Source: an uncultured Pelagibacteraceae bacterium
Lineage (GTDB): Bacteria > Pseudomonadota > Alphaproteobacteria > Pelagibacterales > Pelagibacteraceae
Length of the DNA stretch: 64,000 nt
Direction of reading: 5' to 3'
Assembly (NCBI GenBank): GCA_902629955.1
Contig: CACOSS010000003.1
Coordinates: forward strand, 1 to 64,000
Part shown: piece after piece, positions 48,589-57,000 of the stretch
Layout of the letters: each line of letters opens with the position of its first letter
Position numbering within the stretch: position 1 is the stretch's first letter
Made by a program: the position numbers and the translations under genes
Notes under the pieces: generated by a model
Database searches by the model: none
What the model was told of the DNA's origin: nothing
What the model saw: the letters and a program-made list of their open reading frames with translations, nothing else

Positions 48589-51033
48589 TTAAATTGATTT
48601 AAAGTTATTTTTATTTAAACTTTCTGCTTGAAATTCAGCTTCATACCTTTTTTTAGCAACCTCTACAAAAATCCTCTCATTTTGAAGCTTCTCTTTTGGA
48701 ATTTCGCCACCCACATAACCGAAAGTTAAATTTTTATTAAAACAAAAAGAGTAATTTCCTGATGTTGTTCTTCCAATAATTTCATTATTCAAATAAATAG
48801 GCTCTTCATGCAATAAAAGAGGTTCCCCTGGTTTACTGTTTTTTAATGTTAACATTACAAATTGCTTAGAAGGAGATTTATCTTTAATTTTTAATAATGC
48901 ATTTCTGCCTATAAAATTAATATTTTTTTTATAACTAATAGCAAAGCTTAAGCCTGCTTGATATTGATTTTCCTCAGCGGAAATATCATGACCCCAGTGT
49001 AAAAAACCATTTTCCATTCTCATTATATCCATTGCATGCATACCACAATGAGACATTTCGAAGATTTTTCCATCTAAAAGTACAAGATTATATAGTTTTT
49101 TTGCATCTTCATTTTTTACATAAAGCTCATATCCTAATTCACCAACATAGGACAAGCGTTGTACCCATATATCAATATCTTTTATTTTTATAAATTTTGC
49201 AGAACCAAATTTAAAATTTTCGTTAGAAAAATCATCACTGCTCATCTTTTGCATCATTTCTCTACTTTTAGGTCCAAACAAACCAAAACAACAATAATCA
49301 TCTGTCACATCTTTCATTTTAATTTTATCAGATAAATGTTTTTGAATATGAATTTTATCGTGCTCTCTTGTTGCTGCAGAGCTTACTATTCGAAAATAAT
49401 TTTTATCAATACATACAATACTTAAATCCGCCTCTATTCCTCCATCCTCGTTCAGCATTTGAGTATAAGTTATTTTTCCAGGTATACTCTTTATATTTGC
49501 TGTGCAAATTTTTTGTAATTCATCATGGACATTTTCACCCTTTAAATCAAATTTTGAGAAAGAAGATAGATCAAAGAGTCCTACATTTTTTCTGGTATTA
49601 ATTGTTTCGTGTTTTGCTGATGGATACCAATTTTGAAAACCAAAACTATATTCGTACTTTGGAATTTTTCCATTTAATGAGTACCACATTGGCCTTTCAT
49701 ATCCTGCTGTAACACCGAAACAAGCCCCTGCTTTTTTTAATTCGTCATGATAGGGTAGTAATTTAAAGTTTCTTGATGTTGAGTGTTGTTTGTAGGGCCA
49801 ATGCATACCATACAAATCTCCTAGAGTTTCTGTAACTCTTTCCATTATAAATTTCTTCGATGAATGAAATTTTTGAAATCTTTTAATATCCAAAGAAAAT
49901 AAATCTTCATTTATATGCCCATTGATCATCCATTCTGCAGTTACTTTTCCAGCCCCTCCAGCACTTGCAATTCCAATACTGTTAAAACCACAACAAGTAT
50001 ATAATTTTTTCACTTCTGCTGTTTCGCCTAAAAGATACTGCGTATCGGGTGTAAAAGATTCTGGACCAGAAAAAAACTTTCTAATTCCAGCATCTTTGAG
50101 CATTGGTAATCTATGAAAAGACTTCTTTAAATATGGTTCAAAGTGATCAAAATCATCTGGAAATTCTCCAAAAGAAAAATCATCTGGTACTCTTCCAGTT
50201 TCTTTAAAAGCAGGTTTTGCATTTGGTTCAAATATTCCTACAAGCATTTTGCCCGCATCCTCTTTCAAATATAAACAAGCATTATAATCTCTTAAAACAG
50301 GTAAATCTTTTGGTAAATTTTTGATTGGTTCAGTTATGATATAAAAGTGTTCATTGGGATAAAGGGGTACACTTACATTTATATCTTCTGCTATTTGTCT
50401 TGACCACATCCCAGTAGCGAGCACCACATACTCACAATTTATTTTACCAAAAATGGTATCGACCCCTATAATTTTACCTTTATTAACTAAAATTTTTTTA
50501 ACTGGTGTTTTCTCAAAAATTTTAACACCTTCCATTCTTGCTGCTTTAGCTAAAACATTTGTAACTCCAACAGGGTCAGCTTGACCATCTTTAGGCATGA
50601 ATACACTGCCTTCAATATCTGAGTCCTCAATTACTGGATATAATTCTTTAGTTTTTTTTTTATCTAAAATTTGAACTTCCACATTGGACAATTGTGCAGT
50701 TGTTGCTTGTCTCAAAAGTTCCTGCATTCTATCTTTTGTTGAGGCAACGGTAATAGCGCCATTTTGTTTTAGACCCGTAGACAAACCTGTAGTTTTTTCA
50801 AGTTCATTATATAAATCTAGAGAATACTTTCTTAATTTTGTGATAGTTTGAGATGCACCAAGCTGACCTACAAGACCTGCTGCATGCCAAGTAGTTCCAG
50901 ATGTGAGCTGATCTCTCTCTAATAGAATAGTATCTTTCCAGCCAAATTTTGCCAAATGATATGCGCATGAGGTACCAGCTACTCCTCCGCCAATTACTAC
51001 TACTTTTGTGCTTTTTGGGAGATCTTTTTTCAT
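48589..51033 (-). CDS. Dimethylglycine/sarcosine dehydrogenase-like FAD oxidoreductase with GcvT-type C-terminal domains
   Basis: VVVIGGGVAGTSCAYHLAKFGWKDTILLERDQLTSGTTWHAAGLVGQLG; C-terminal LSYVGELGYELYVKNEDAKKLYNLV, GMHAMDIMRMENGFLHWGHD. Confidence 0.92.
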   Translation of the reverse strand: MKKDLPKSTKVVVIGGGVAGTSCAYHLAKFGWKDTILLERDQLTSGTTWHAAGLVGQLGASQTITKLRKYSLDLYNELEKTTGLSTGLKQNGAITVASTKDRMQELLRQATTAQLSNVEVQILDKKKTKELYPVIEDSDIEGSVFMPKDGQADPVGVTNVLAKAARMEGVKIFEKTPVKKILVNKGKIIGVDTIFGKINCEYVVLATGMWSRQIAEDINVSVPLYPNEHFYIITEPIKNLPKDLPVLRDYNACLYLKEDAGKMLVGIFEPNAKPAFKETGRVPDDFSFGEFPDDFDHFEPYLKKSFHRLPMLKDAGIRKFFSGPESFTPDTQYLLGETAEVKKLYTCCGFNSIGIASAGGAGKVTAEWMINGHINEDLFSLDIKRFQKFHSSKKFIMERVTETLGDLYGMHWPYKQHSTSRNFKLLPYHDELKKAGACFGVTAGYERPMWYSLNGKIPKYEYSFGFQNWYPSAKHETINTRKNVGLFDLSSFSKFDLKGENVHDELQKICTANIKSIPGKITYTQMLNEDGGIEADLSIVCIDKNYFRIVSSAATREHDKIHIQKHLSDKIKMKDVTDDYCCFGLFGPKSREMMQKMSSDDFSNENFKFGSAKFIKIKDIDIWVQRLSYVGELGYELYVKNEDAKKLYNLVLLDGKIFEMSHCGMHAMDIMRMENGFLHWGHDISAEENQYQAGLSFAISYKKNINFIGRNALLKIKDKSPSKQFVMLTLKNSKPGEPLLLHEEPIYLNNEIIGRTTSGNYSFCFNKNLTFGYVGGEIPKEKLQNERIFVEVAKKRYEAEFQAESLNKNNFKSI

Positions 51034-51057
51034 TATTAATATATTTATACCAAATTA

Positions 51058-52047
51058 ATGATCAATAAAGTTAATAAAATTTTAATTACAGGCGGTGCAG
51101 GCTATATAGGAAGTCATGTCGCTGAAAAATTAATCAAGACTAAATGCAAAATAGTAATTGTAGATAATTTGCAGCGAGGTAGCAGAAAACTCATTAATAA
51201 GAAAACTCATTTTATAAAGGCTGATATTAGAAATACAAAAAAACTGCGACAAATTATTTTAAAAAAGAAAATAGATACAATTATTCATTTAGCTAGTTTT
51301 GCTAGTGTAGCAGAATCTCAAAAGTTTAAGAAAAGATATTATTTAAATAATATAATTGGAACTCAAAAACTTCTTCAGGCATGTAAAAATACAAATATTA
51401 GAAATTTTATTTATTCATCATCTTGCTCAATTTATGGAAATGTAAAAGGAAAGGTCAGTGAAACAAAAAAACCAAATCCAAAAAGTTATTATGCTTTTAC
51501 AAAATATAAATCAGAAAATTTAATTAAAAATTTTTCTAAAAAATATCAATTTAAATATGTTATTTTAAGATATTTTAATGTTGCAGGTGCAAGCAACTCA
51601 GGAAAAATAGGTGAAATTGGTAATAGAAATGATCGTTTAATAAAAAATTTAGCAATTCAATTTTTTAAAAATAATGCAAAAATAAACATACATGGAACAA
51701 ATTATAAAACTAAAGATGGAACATGTATAAGAGATTACATTCATGTTTCAGATATAGCAGATATTCACGATATGTGTGTTGATTACCTTAATAAAAATTT
51801 TAAATCAAATACTTTTAATTGCGGTTATGAAAAAGGTTATTCAGTTTTAGAAATATCAAAAATTTTCAAAAAGTTAAAAAACAATACTATTATAAAATTT
51901 GGTAAGAGGCGGCCAGGTGATGTTGGGCAGGTGTTTGCAAATTCAAGTAAATTTAAAAAAATATTTAAATGGAGGCCAAAATATAATGATATAAAAAAAA
52001 TTTTAAATAGTTCAATTAAATGGGAAAAAAAATTAAATCATTTGTAA
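51058..52047 (+). CDS. galE: UDP-glucose 4-epimerase
   Basis: ILITGGAGYIGSHVAEKLI, VDNLQRGS, RYFNVAGAS, DGTCIRDYIHVSDIADIH, RRPGDVGQVFANSSK. Confidence 0.93.
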   Translation: MINKVNKILITGGAGYIGSHVAEKLIKTKCKIVIVDNLQRGSRKLINKKTHFIKADIRNTKKLRQIILKKKIDTIIHLASFASVAESQKFKKRYYLNNIIGTQKLLQACKNTNIRNFIYSSSCSIYGNVKGKVSETKKPNPKSYYAFTKYKSENLIKNFSKKYQFKYVILRYFNVAGASNSGKIGEIGNRNDRLIKNLAIQFFKNNAKINIHGTNYKTKDGTCIRDYIHVSDIADIHDMCVDYLNKNFKSNTFNCGYEKGYSVLEISKIFKKLKNNTIIKFGKRRPGDVGQVFANSSKFKKIFKWRPKYNDIKKILNSSIKWEKKLNHL

Positions 52048-52473
52048 ACCTACACCTGTTTTTGGGTAAGTATAAAGATTGTAATTCGCAGTTAATTCAT
52101 TTCCAGCTTTTATATCCTTTGCTGCAACCATAAAAAAGTATTTTGCATCTGGTTTTTCTTGTAGATTAAAAAAAACGTTTTCACCGTCGTTATCATTGCC
52201 AGGAAATTTTTTTGTTGTAGCGTCAATATCTAGTTTTTGTCCAAATTTAAGTTTAGGCAAAGTGTCAGTTACCATTCTCACCACTGTTGGATCATCGGAG
52301 TGATTATAAAATCCACCTAAAGGTGTTCTGATATATTTATTTTCAAATTGTTCATCTCTAATATGGGTTACTCCGATAAATGTATTTTTTTTTATATCAA
52401 CATTAGTAAACAACCCTAGTCCCTCTATTGGTGAATTTTTAATTGTTAATCCGTCTGGTAAAGGCCTGTACAT
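52033..52473 (-). CDS. SET-domain-containing protein
   Basis: IKNSPIEGLGLFTNVDIKKNTFIGVTHI, LGGFYNHSDDPTVV, AAKDIKAGNELTANYNLY match SET signatures. Confidence 0.82.
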   Translation of the reverse strand: MYRPLPDGLTIKNSPIEGLGLFTNVDIKKNTFIGVTHIRDEQFENKYIRTPLGGFYNHSDDPTVVRMVTDTLPKLKFGQKLDIDATTKKFPGNDNDGENVFFNLQEKPDAKYFFMVAAKDIKAGNELTANYNLYTYPKTGVGLQMI

Positions 52474-52493
52474 TTATTACCCTATATAAATCA

Positions 52494-53609
52494 TCAGTTT
52501 ATTGCTTTATCAGGTGAAACATAACTATGTCCAAAAATATCCGCTACTGCTTTATATGTCACATCACCTTTGCATACATTTAATCCAGCAAGAAAATTTT
52601 TATCTTCACTAAGAGCTTTTTTATATCCATCTTTTGCAAGTTTATTAAGAAATGGTAATGTTGCTTTGTTTAATGCAAATGTTGAAGTTCTGGGAACTCC
52701 ACCAGGCATATTTGCAACACAATAATGAACAATATCATCTACTATATATGTAGGATTTGCATGTGTTGTTGGTTTACTTGTTTCTACACATCCACCTTGA
52801 TCAATTGCAACATCAACAATAACTGAACCACGCTTCATGTTTTTTAACATTTTTTTTGTAACTAATTTCGGCGCTTCTGCTCCAGGTATTAAAACTCCTC
52901 CGACAAGCAAATCACATTCTGCAATAAGTTTGTTTAAATCACATTTTTCACTTAATTCAGGTATAATTTTATCGCCGAACATACTCACAAGTTGTTTTAG
53001 TCGCGCCTCTGATTTATCGACAACGTGAACCTTTGCTCTCATTCCTGTAGCAATTATTGCAGCATTTTCACCAACTACACCACCACCAAGAATAACAACA
53101 TCAGCTGGTTCACCTCCTGGTGCACCACCTAAAAGAACACCTCTCCCTTTTTGATTTTTTTCTAAACAATGTGCGCCTGCTTGAACAGACATTCGACCTG
53201 CTACAGCACTCATAGGTGCTAATAGAGGAAGTCTTCCATTATTATCTGTAACGGTTTCATATGCAATACAAACACCTTTGGATTTAATTAATCCATTAGT
53301 AAGTTCTTTTGCTGCTGCAAGGTGTAAATAAGTAAAAATAATTTGATCTTCTTTTATCATTTTAACTTCGTTTGAAAGAGGTTCTTTAACTTTTACAATT
53401 ATTTCAGAATCATTGAATATATCTTCAGCTTTGTTTACAATCTTAGCGCCAGCATCCTCATATTGCTTATTTTCAAAGCCTGCTTCGTAGCCACCATTAT
53501 TTTCAACTAATACTTCATGACCGTTTTTAATTAGATCTTTCACACTTTCTGGTGTTAGACCAATTCTATTTTCTTGTGGTTTTATTTCCTTAGGAACACC
53601 AATTTTCAT
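52494..53609 (-). CDS. ald: Alanine dehydrogenase
   Basis: MKIGVPKEIKPQENRIGLTPESVKDLIKNGHEVLVENNGG, DQIIFTYLHLAA, PGGVPRTSTFALNKATLPF. Confidence 0.96.
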   Translation of the reverse strand: MKIGVPKEIKPQENRIGLTPESVKDLIKNGHEVLVENNGGYEAGFENKQYEDAGAKIVNKAEDIFNDSEIIVKVKEPLSNEVKMIKEDQIIFTYLHLAAAKELTNGLIKSKGVCIAYETVTDNNGRLPLLAPMSAVAGRMSVQAGAHCLEKNQKGRGVLLGGAPGGEPADVVILGGGVVGENAAIIATGMRAKVHVVDKSEARLKQLVSMFGDKIIPELSEKCDLNKLIAECDLLVGGVLIPGAEAPKLVTKKMLKNMKRGSVIVDVAIDQGGCVETSKPTTHANPTYIVDDIVHYCVANMPGGVPRTSTFALNKATLPFLNKLAKDGYKKALSEDKNFLAGLNVCKGDVTYKAVADIFGHSYVSPDKAIN

Positions 53610-53626
53610 ACCCCTCCAAATGAAAA

Positions 53627-54973
53627 TTAATTTTTTTTACTTTTTGAATAGTTTGTTATCCCTGTCCTTAATTTTTCTATGATTTCATCAATATGTTTTT
53701 TTTCTGAAATAAACATTGGTGCTATTATCAAGCAGTCTCCTGTAGCTTTAAAGTTTACTCCAGCTTCATAACAATGTTTGAATGTTGTTAGGCCTCCAAC
53801 GCCAGGTTTTTTATCCATTTTAATATCAATTCCACCCATCATTCCATATCCTCTAATGTTGTCAACGACATCAATATCTTTTAATGAAAACAAACCTTCC
53901 TGGAAGTAAGGTGACATTTCTTTAGCTCTTTTAAAAATATCATCTTTCTCAATAATATCTTGAACAGCTAGAGCTGCTGCTACTGAAATAGGGATACCAG
54001 AGTATGTATAGCCATGAAACAATTCTATTGTTCCTTTTGGTGCGTTATCTACTATCCCATCATAAATTTCATCTTTACATGCAACTACACCCATTGGACT
54101 TATTCCATTTGTTGTAGCTTTTGCCATTGTCATTATATCTGGAGTTACACCAAACTCCTGTGAACCAAACGCTGAGCCCATTCTTCCCCAGCCAGTAATT
54201 ACTTCATCAAAAATTAAAAGTATCCCATGCTTATCACATATCTCCCTTAATCTTTGTAAATACCCTTTTGGTGGAACCAATGTACCAGTAGATCCTGCAA
54301 CTGGTTCAACAATACATGCAGCAATATTCTCTGCACCAAAATTTATACAAATTCTCTCTAAATCATCTGCCATCTCTACGCCAGTCTCAGGTTGACCACT
54401 TACAAATTTATGTTCTGGCAGATGAGTATGTCTCATGTGAAGCACGCCAGGCATTAAAACGCTTGCAAAAGTTTTTACGTTATTTATCATTCCTCCTACA
54501 GAAGTTGCCCCAATATTCATACCGTGGTAAGCTCTTTCTCTACCAACAAATCTATATCTATGTCCTTCTCCTCTTGCCTTGTGATATGCAATTGCTATTT
54601 TTATAGCAGTTTCAACAGCTGTTGAGCCACAAATTGTATAAAATATTTTATTTAAATTCCCTGGTGTGTGTTTAGAAATTTTAGTTGCTAAATCAAACGA
54701 ACCACCAAACCCTTGTTGAAATGGTTGACAATAATCTAACACTTTTAACTGATTTGTAATCGCTTCAATTATCTCTTTTCTTCCATGACCCAACGGATTA
54801 CAAAACAAGCCTGAGCTTGCATCGATCATCGTTTTACCCTCATGATTTTTTAAATAACATCCTTTTGCTTCTGTAATTAATCTTGGTCTTTCTTTAAAAT
54901 CTTTATTGGATGTAAATGGCATCCAGTGTTCATTTAAAGAATTTGGAATTTTTGTTTTATTATCTGTGCTCAT
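53627..54973 (-). CDS. Class III omega-amino acid/taurine:pyruvate-type aminotransferase
   Basis: DASSGLFCNPLGHGRKEI, CGSTAVETAIKIAIAYHKARG, LIFDEVITGWGRMGSAFGSQEFGVTPDIMTMAKATTNGISPMG; divergent from tauABC. Confidence 0.87.
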   Translation of the reverse strand: MSTDNKTKIPNSLNEHWMPFTSNKDFKERPRLITEAKGCYLKNHEGKTMIDASSGLFCNPLGHGRKEIIEAITNQLKVLDYCQPFQQGFGGSFDLATKISKHTPGNLNKIFYTICGSTAVETAIKIAIAYHKARGEGHRYRFVGRERAYHGMNIGATSVGGMINNVKTFASVLMPGVLHMRHTHLPEHKFVSGQPETGVEMADDLERICINFGAENIAACIVEPVAGSTGTLVPPKGYLQRLREICDKHGILLIFDEVITGWGRMGSAFGSQEFGVTPDIMTMAKATTNGISPMGVVACKDEIYDGIVDNAPKGTIELFHGYTYSGIPISVAAALAVQDIIEKDDIFKRAKEMSPYFQEGLFSLKDIDVVDNIRGYGMMGGIDIKMDKKPGVGGLTTFKHCYEAGVNFKATGDCLIIAPMFISEKKHIDEIIEKLRTGITNYSKSKKN

Positions 54974-55101
54974 AAATTTTGTAAGTTCTTAGTTTCTAGA
55001 CTAATTATTTATTTTTAACTAGAAAATTTTCTTAGTTTAACACTAGGTTATAATTATACAACCTAAGATTGTTTAATCAAAATGATTAGCTTAAATTAAT
55101 C

Positions 55102-55115
55102 TAAATGATCATTTA
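55102..55115. promoter_or_regulatory. Perfect 14-bp palindrome TAAATGATCATTTA in the tauA/aminotransferase divergent region
   Basis: Direct read; lies in the largest non-coding gap seen in this window. Confidence 0.45.
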
Positions 55116-55172
55116 CATAAGCTAAATTATGAACTTAAATATATATATAAATAATAATTAAAAAGGGGAAAA

Positions 55173-56114
55173 ATGAAAAAAATAATTAGTTTTCTTCTAG
55201 GTTGTTTTGTTGCTCTCAACTTAACTATTTCTACTGCAAATTCTGCAGCGACTGAAGTTAGAGTAGCTTACTTTCTAGAATGGCCAAGTCCAAACCTTGA
55301 AGACATGCAAAAGAAAAATTTTGCTAAAGCTTTAGGTGTACCAGTAAAATGGACAAACTTCACGAACGGTGGAGCAATGACTGATGCTATGTTAGCAGGA
55401 GACATTGATATTTCTTATTCACAAGGATTAGTACCTTTCATTAACGCAGTAAAATCTAAAGCGCCTATTAAGCTTGTTGATATAGCTATGGAGTATGGAA
55501 TGGGTGGAACTACTTGTGTAACATCAAATGCATCAGGCATAACAAAAGCAAATGCTACTGAATTAGAGGGTAAAAAAGTTGCTGTTCCTCTAGGAACAAT
55601 GGCTGAGTATGTTTTTGATGAAAGTATGAAAGTAGTAGGTGCTGACAGAAAAAAAATGGATATCATTCAAATGGATCCTGAAGAAGGTGCTGCTGCTTTA
55701 GTAAGCGGTGATGTTGTAATGGCATGTTTATTTGGAGGAAACTCTATTAAAGCTGCAACTGCAGTCGGATCTAGATTACTTACTGTTCAAGAAGCAAGAG
55801 ATGCTGGAATACTTGGAATAGATATTACTTCAGTAACTACAAAGTTTATGAAGGAAAATCCTGGTATGCTTAGAACTTTTATTGAAGTAACTCATGAAGC
55901 AAATGCAAGATATAGAGCTGGCAAAAGCGATATGAATGCAATGTCAAAAGCTTCAGAAATGAAAGTTGGTGATATGAAAGAAACTTTAAGTGGTTTCAAA
56001 TTTCTAACACCTGAAGAAACTAAACAGTCTATGAAAAGTGGAAATCTTGATGCATTCCTAAAAGGAATGGGAACACCAAGAGGAAACGTAGATACTAGTT
56101 TCTTACCTTTATAA
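55173..56114 (+). CDS. tauA: Taurine-type ABC transporter solute-binding protein
   Basis: Signal peptide; VRVAYFLEWPSPNLEDM, KWTNFTNGGAMTDAMLAGDIDISYSQGLVPFINAV. Confidence 0.88.
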   Translation: MKKIISFLLGCFVALNLTISTANSAATEVRVAYFLEWPSPNLEDMQKKNFAKALGVPVKWTNFTNGGAMTDAMLAGDIDISYSQGLVPFINAVKSKAPIKLVDIAMEYGMGGTTCVTSNASGITKANATELEGKKVAVPLGTMAEYVFDESMKVVGADRKKMDIIQMDPEEGAAALVSGDVVMACLFGGNSIKAATAVGSRLLTVQEARDAGILGIDITSVTTKFMKENPGMLRTFIEVTHEANARYRAGKSDMNAMSKASEMKVGDMKETLSGFKFLTPEETKQSMKSGNLDAFLKGMGTPRGNVDTSFLPL

Positions 56115-56135
56115 TCTTAGGGTAATTTAAATTTT

Positions 56136-56174
56136 AATAGGCGCCAATTGTAATAAATTGGTGCCTATTTTTTT
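56136..56174 (+). terminator. Intrinsic-terminator-like hairpin between tauA and tauB
   Basis: aataggcgccaatt-gtaata-aattggtgcctatt then ttttt; 14-bp stem with one G:U. Confidence 0.85.
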
Positions 56175-56202
56175 GTTTAAAATTCAAATATAAAGTCTCT
56201 TT

Positions 56203-57000
56203 ATGAGTGATCTAATTTCACAAAATCTAAATATGATTTTTAAAACTCCTAAGGGAGAAACTGTACACGCATTAAAAGATTTAAACTTTACTCTCAAAAA
56301 AGGAGAGCTTCTTACAGTACTTGGGCCGTCTGGTTGTGGAAAAACCACACTACTAAATATTACTGCAGGATTTATTAAACCAACTTCAGGAAGTATTACT
56401 CTTAATAATAAAGAAATAGATGGGCCAGGAGTTGAGCGAGGAATGGTTTTTCAACAAGGTGCTTTATTTGAATGGCTTACAGTTGCTGAAAATGTGAACT
56501 TTGGATTAAGAATGAAAAAAGAAGATCCAGTTGAAACTCAAAAAAAAGTTGATGAATGGTTAGAGATTGTTGGATTAAAAGGTTTTGGAAACACTCCAAC
56601 TTATCAATTATCTGGTGGAATGCAGCAAAGAGTTGCTCTTGCAAGATGTTTAATCAATAACCCAGATTTAATTTTAATGGATGAACCATTAGGAGCTCTT
56701 GATGCTCTTACACGAGAAAAAATGCAGTCTCTTGTTTTAAAAATTTGGAAGGAAACTGGTAAAACAATTATTCTTATTACTCACTCGGTTGAAGAAGCCT
56801 TGCTTCTAGGTGAAAGATTATATGTGATGGCTCCAAGGCCAGGAAGGATACATAAAGAATACAATCTACCATTTGCTTCAATGGGATTAAAAGAGGACCT
56901 AAGAGAAATTAAAAAAAATAAGGATTTTTCTCAAAAACGAGAAGAAATCCTTGAAATGATCTGGAACATGGAAGAAGAAATTATGGGGAAAGATAATTAA
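56203..57000 (+). CDS. tauB: Taurine-type ABC transporter ATP-binding protein
   Basis: GPSGCGKTTLLN, LSGGMQQRVALARCLINNPDLILMDEPLGALDALTRE. Confidence 0.92.
   Translation: MSDLISQNLNMIFKTPKGETVHALKDLNFTLKKGELLTVLGPSGCGKTTLLNITAGFIKPTSGSITLNNKEIDGPGVERGMVFQQGALFEWLTVAENVNFGLRMKKEDPVETQKKVDEWLEIVGLKGFGNTPTYQLSGGMQQRVALARCLINNPDLILMDEPLGALDALTREKMQSLVLKIWKETGKTIILITHSVEEALLLGERLYVMAPRPGRIHKEYNLPFASMGLKEDLREIKKNKDFSQKREEILEMIWNMEEEIMGKDN

Noticed and set aside
54316-54606. Plus-strand ORF 54316..54606
   Set aside because: Antisense to the aminotransferase; no motif.
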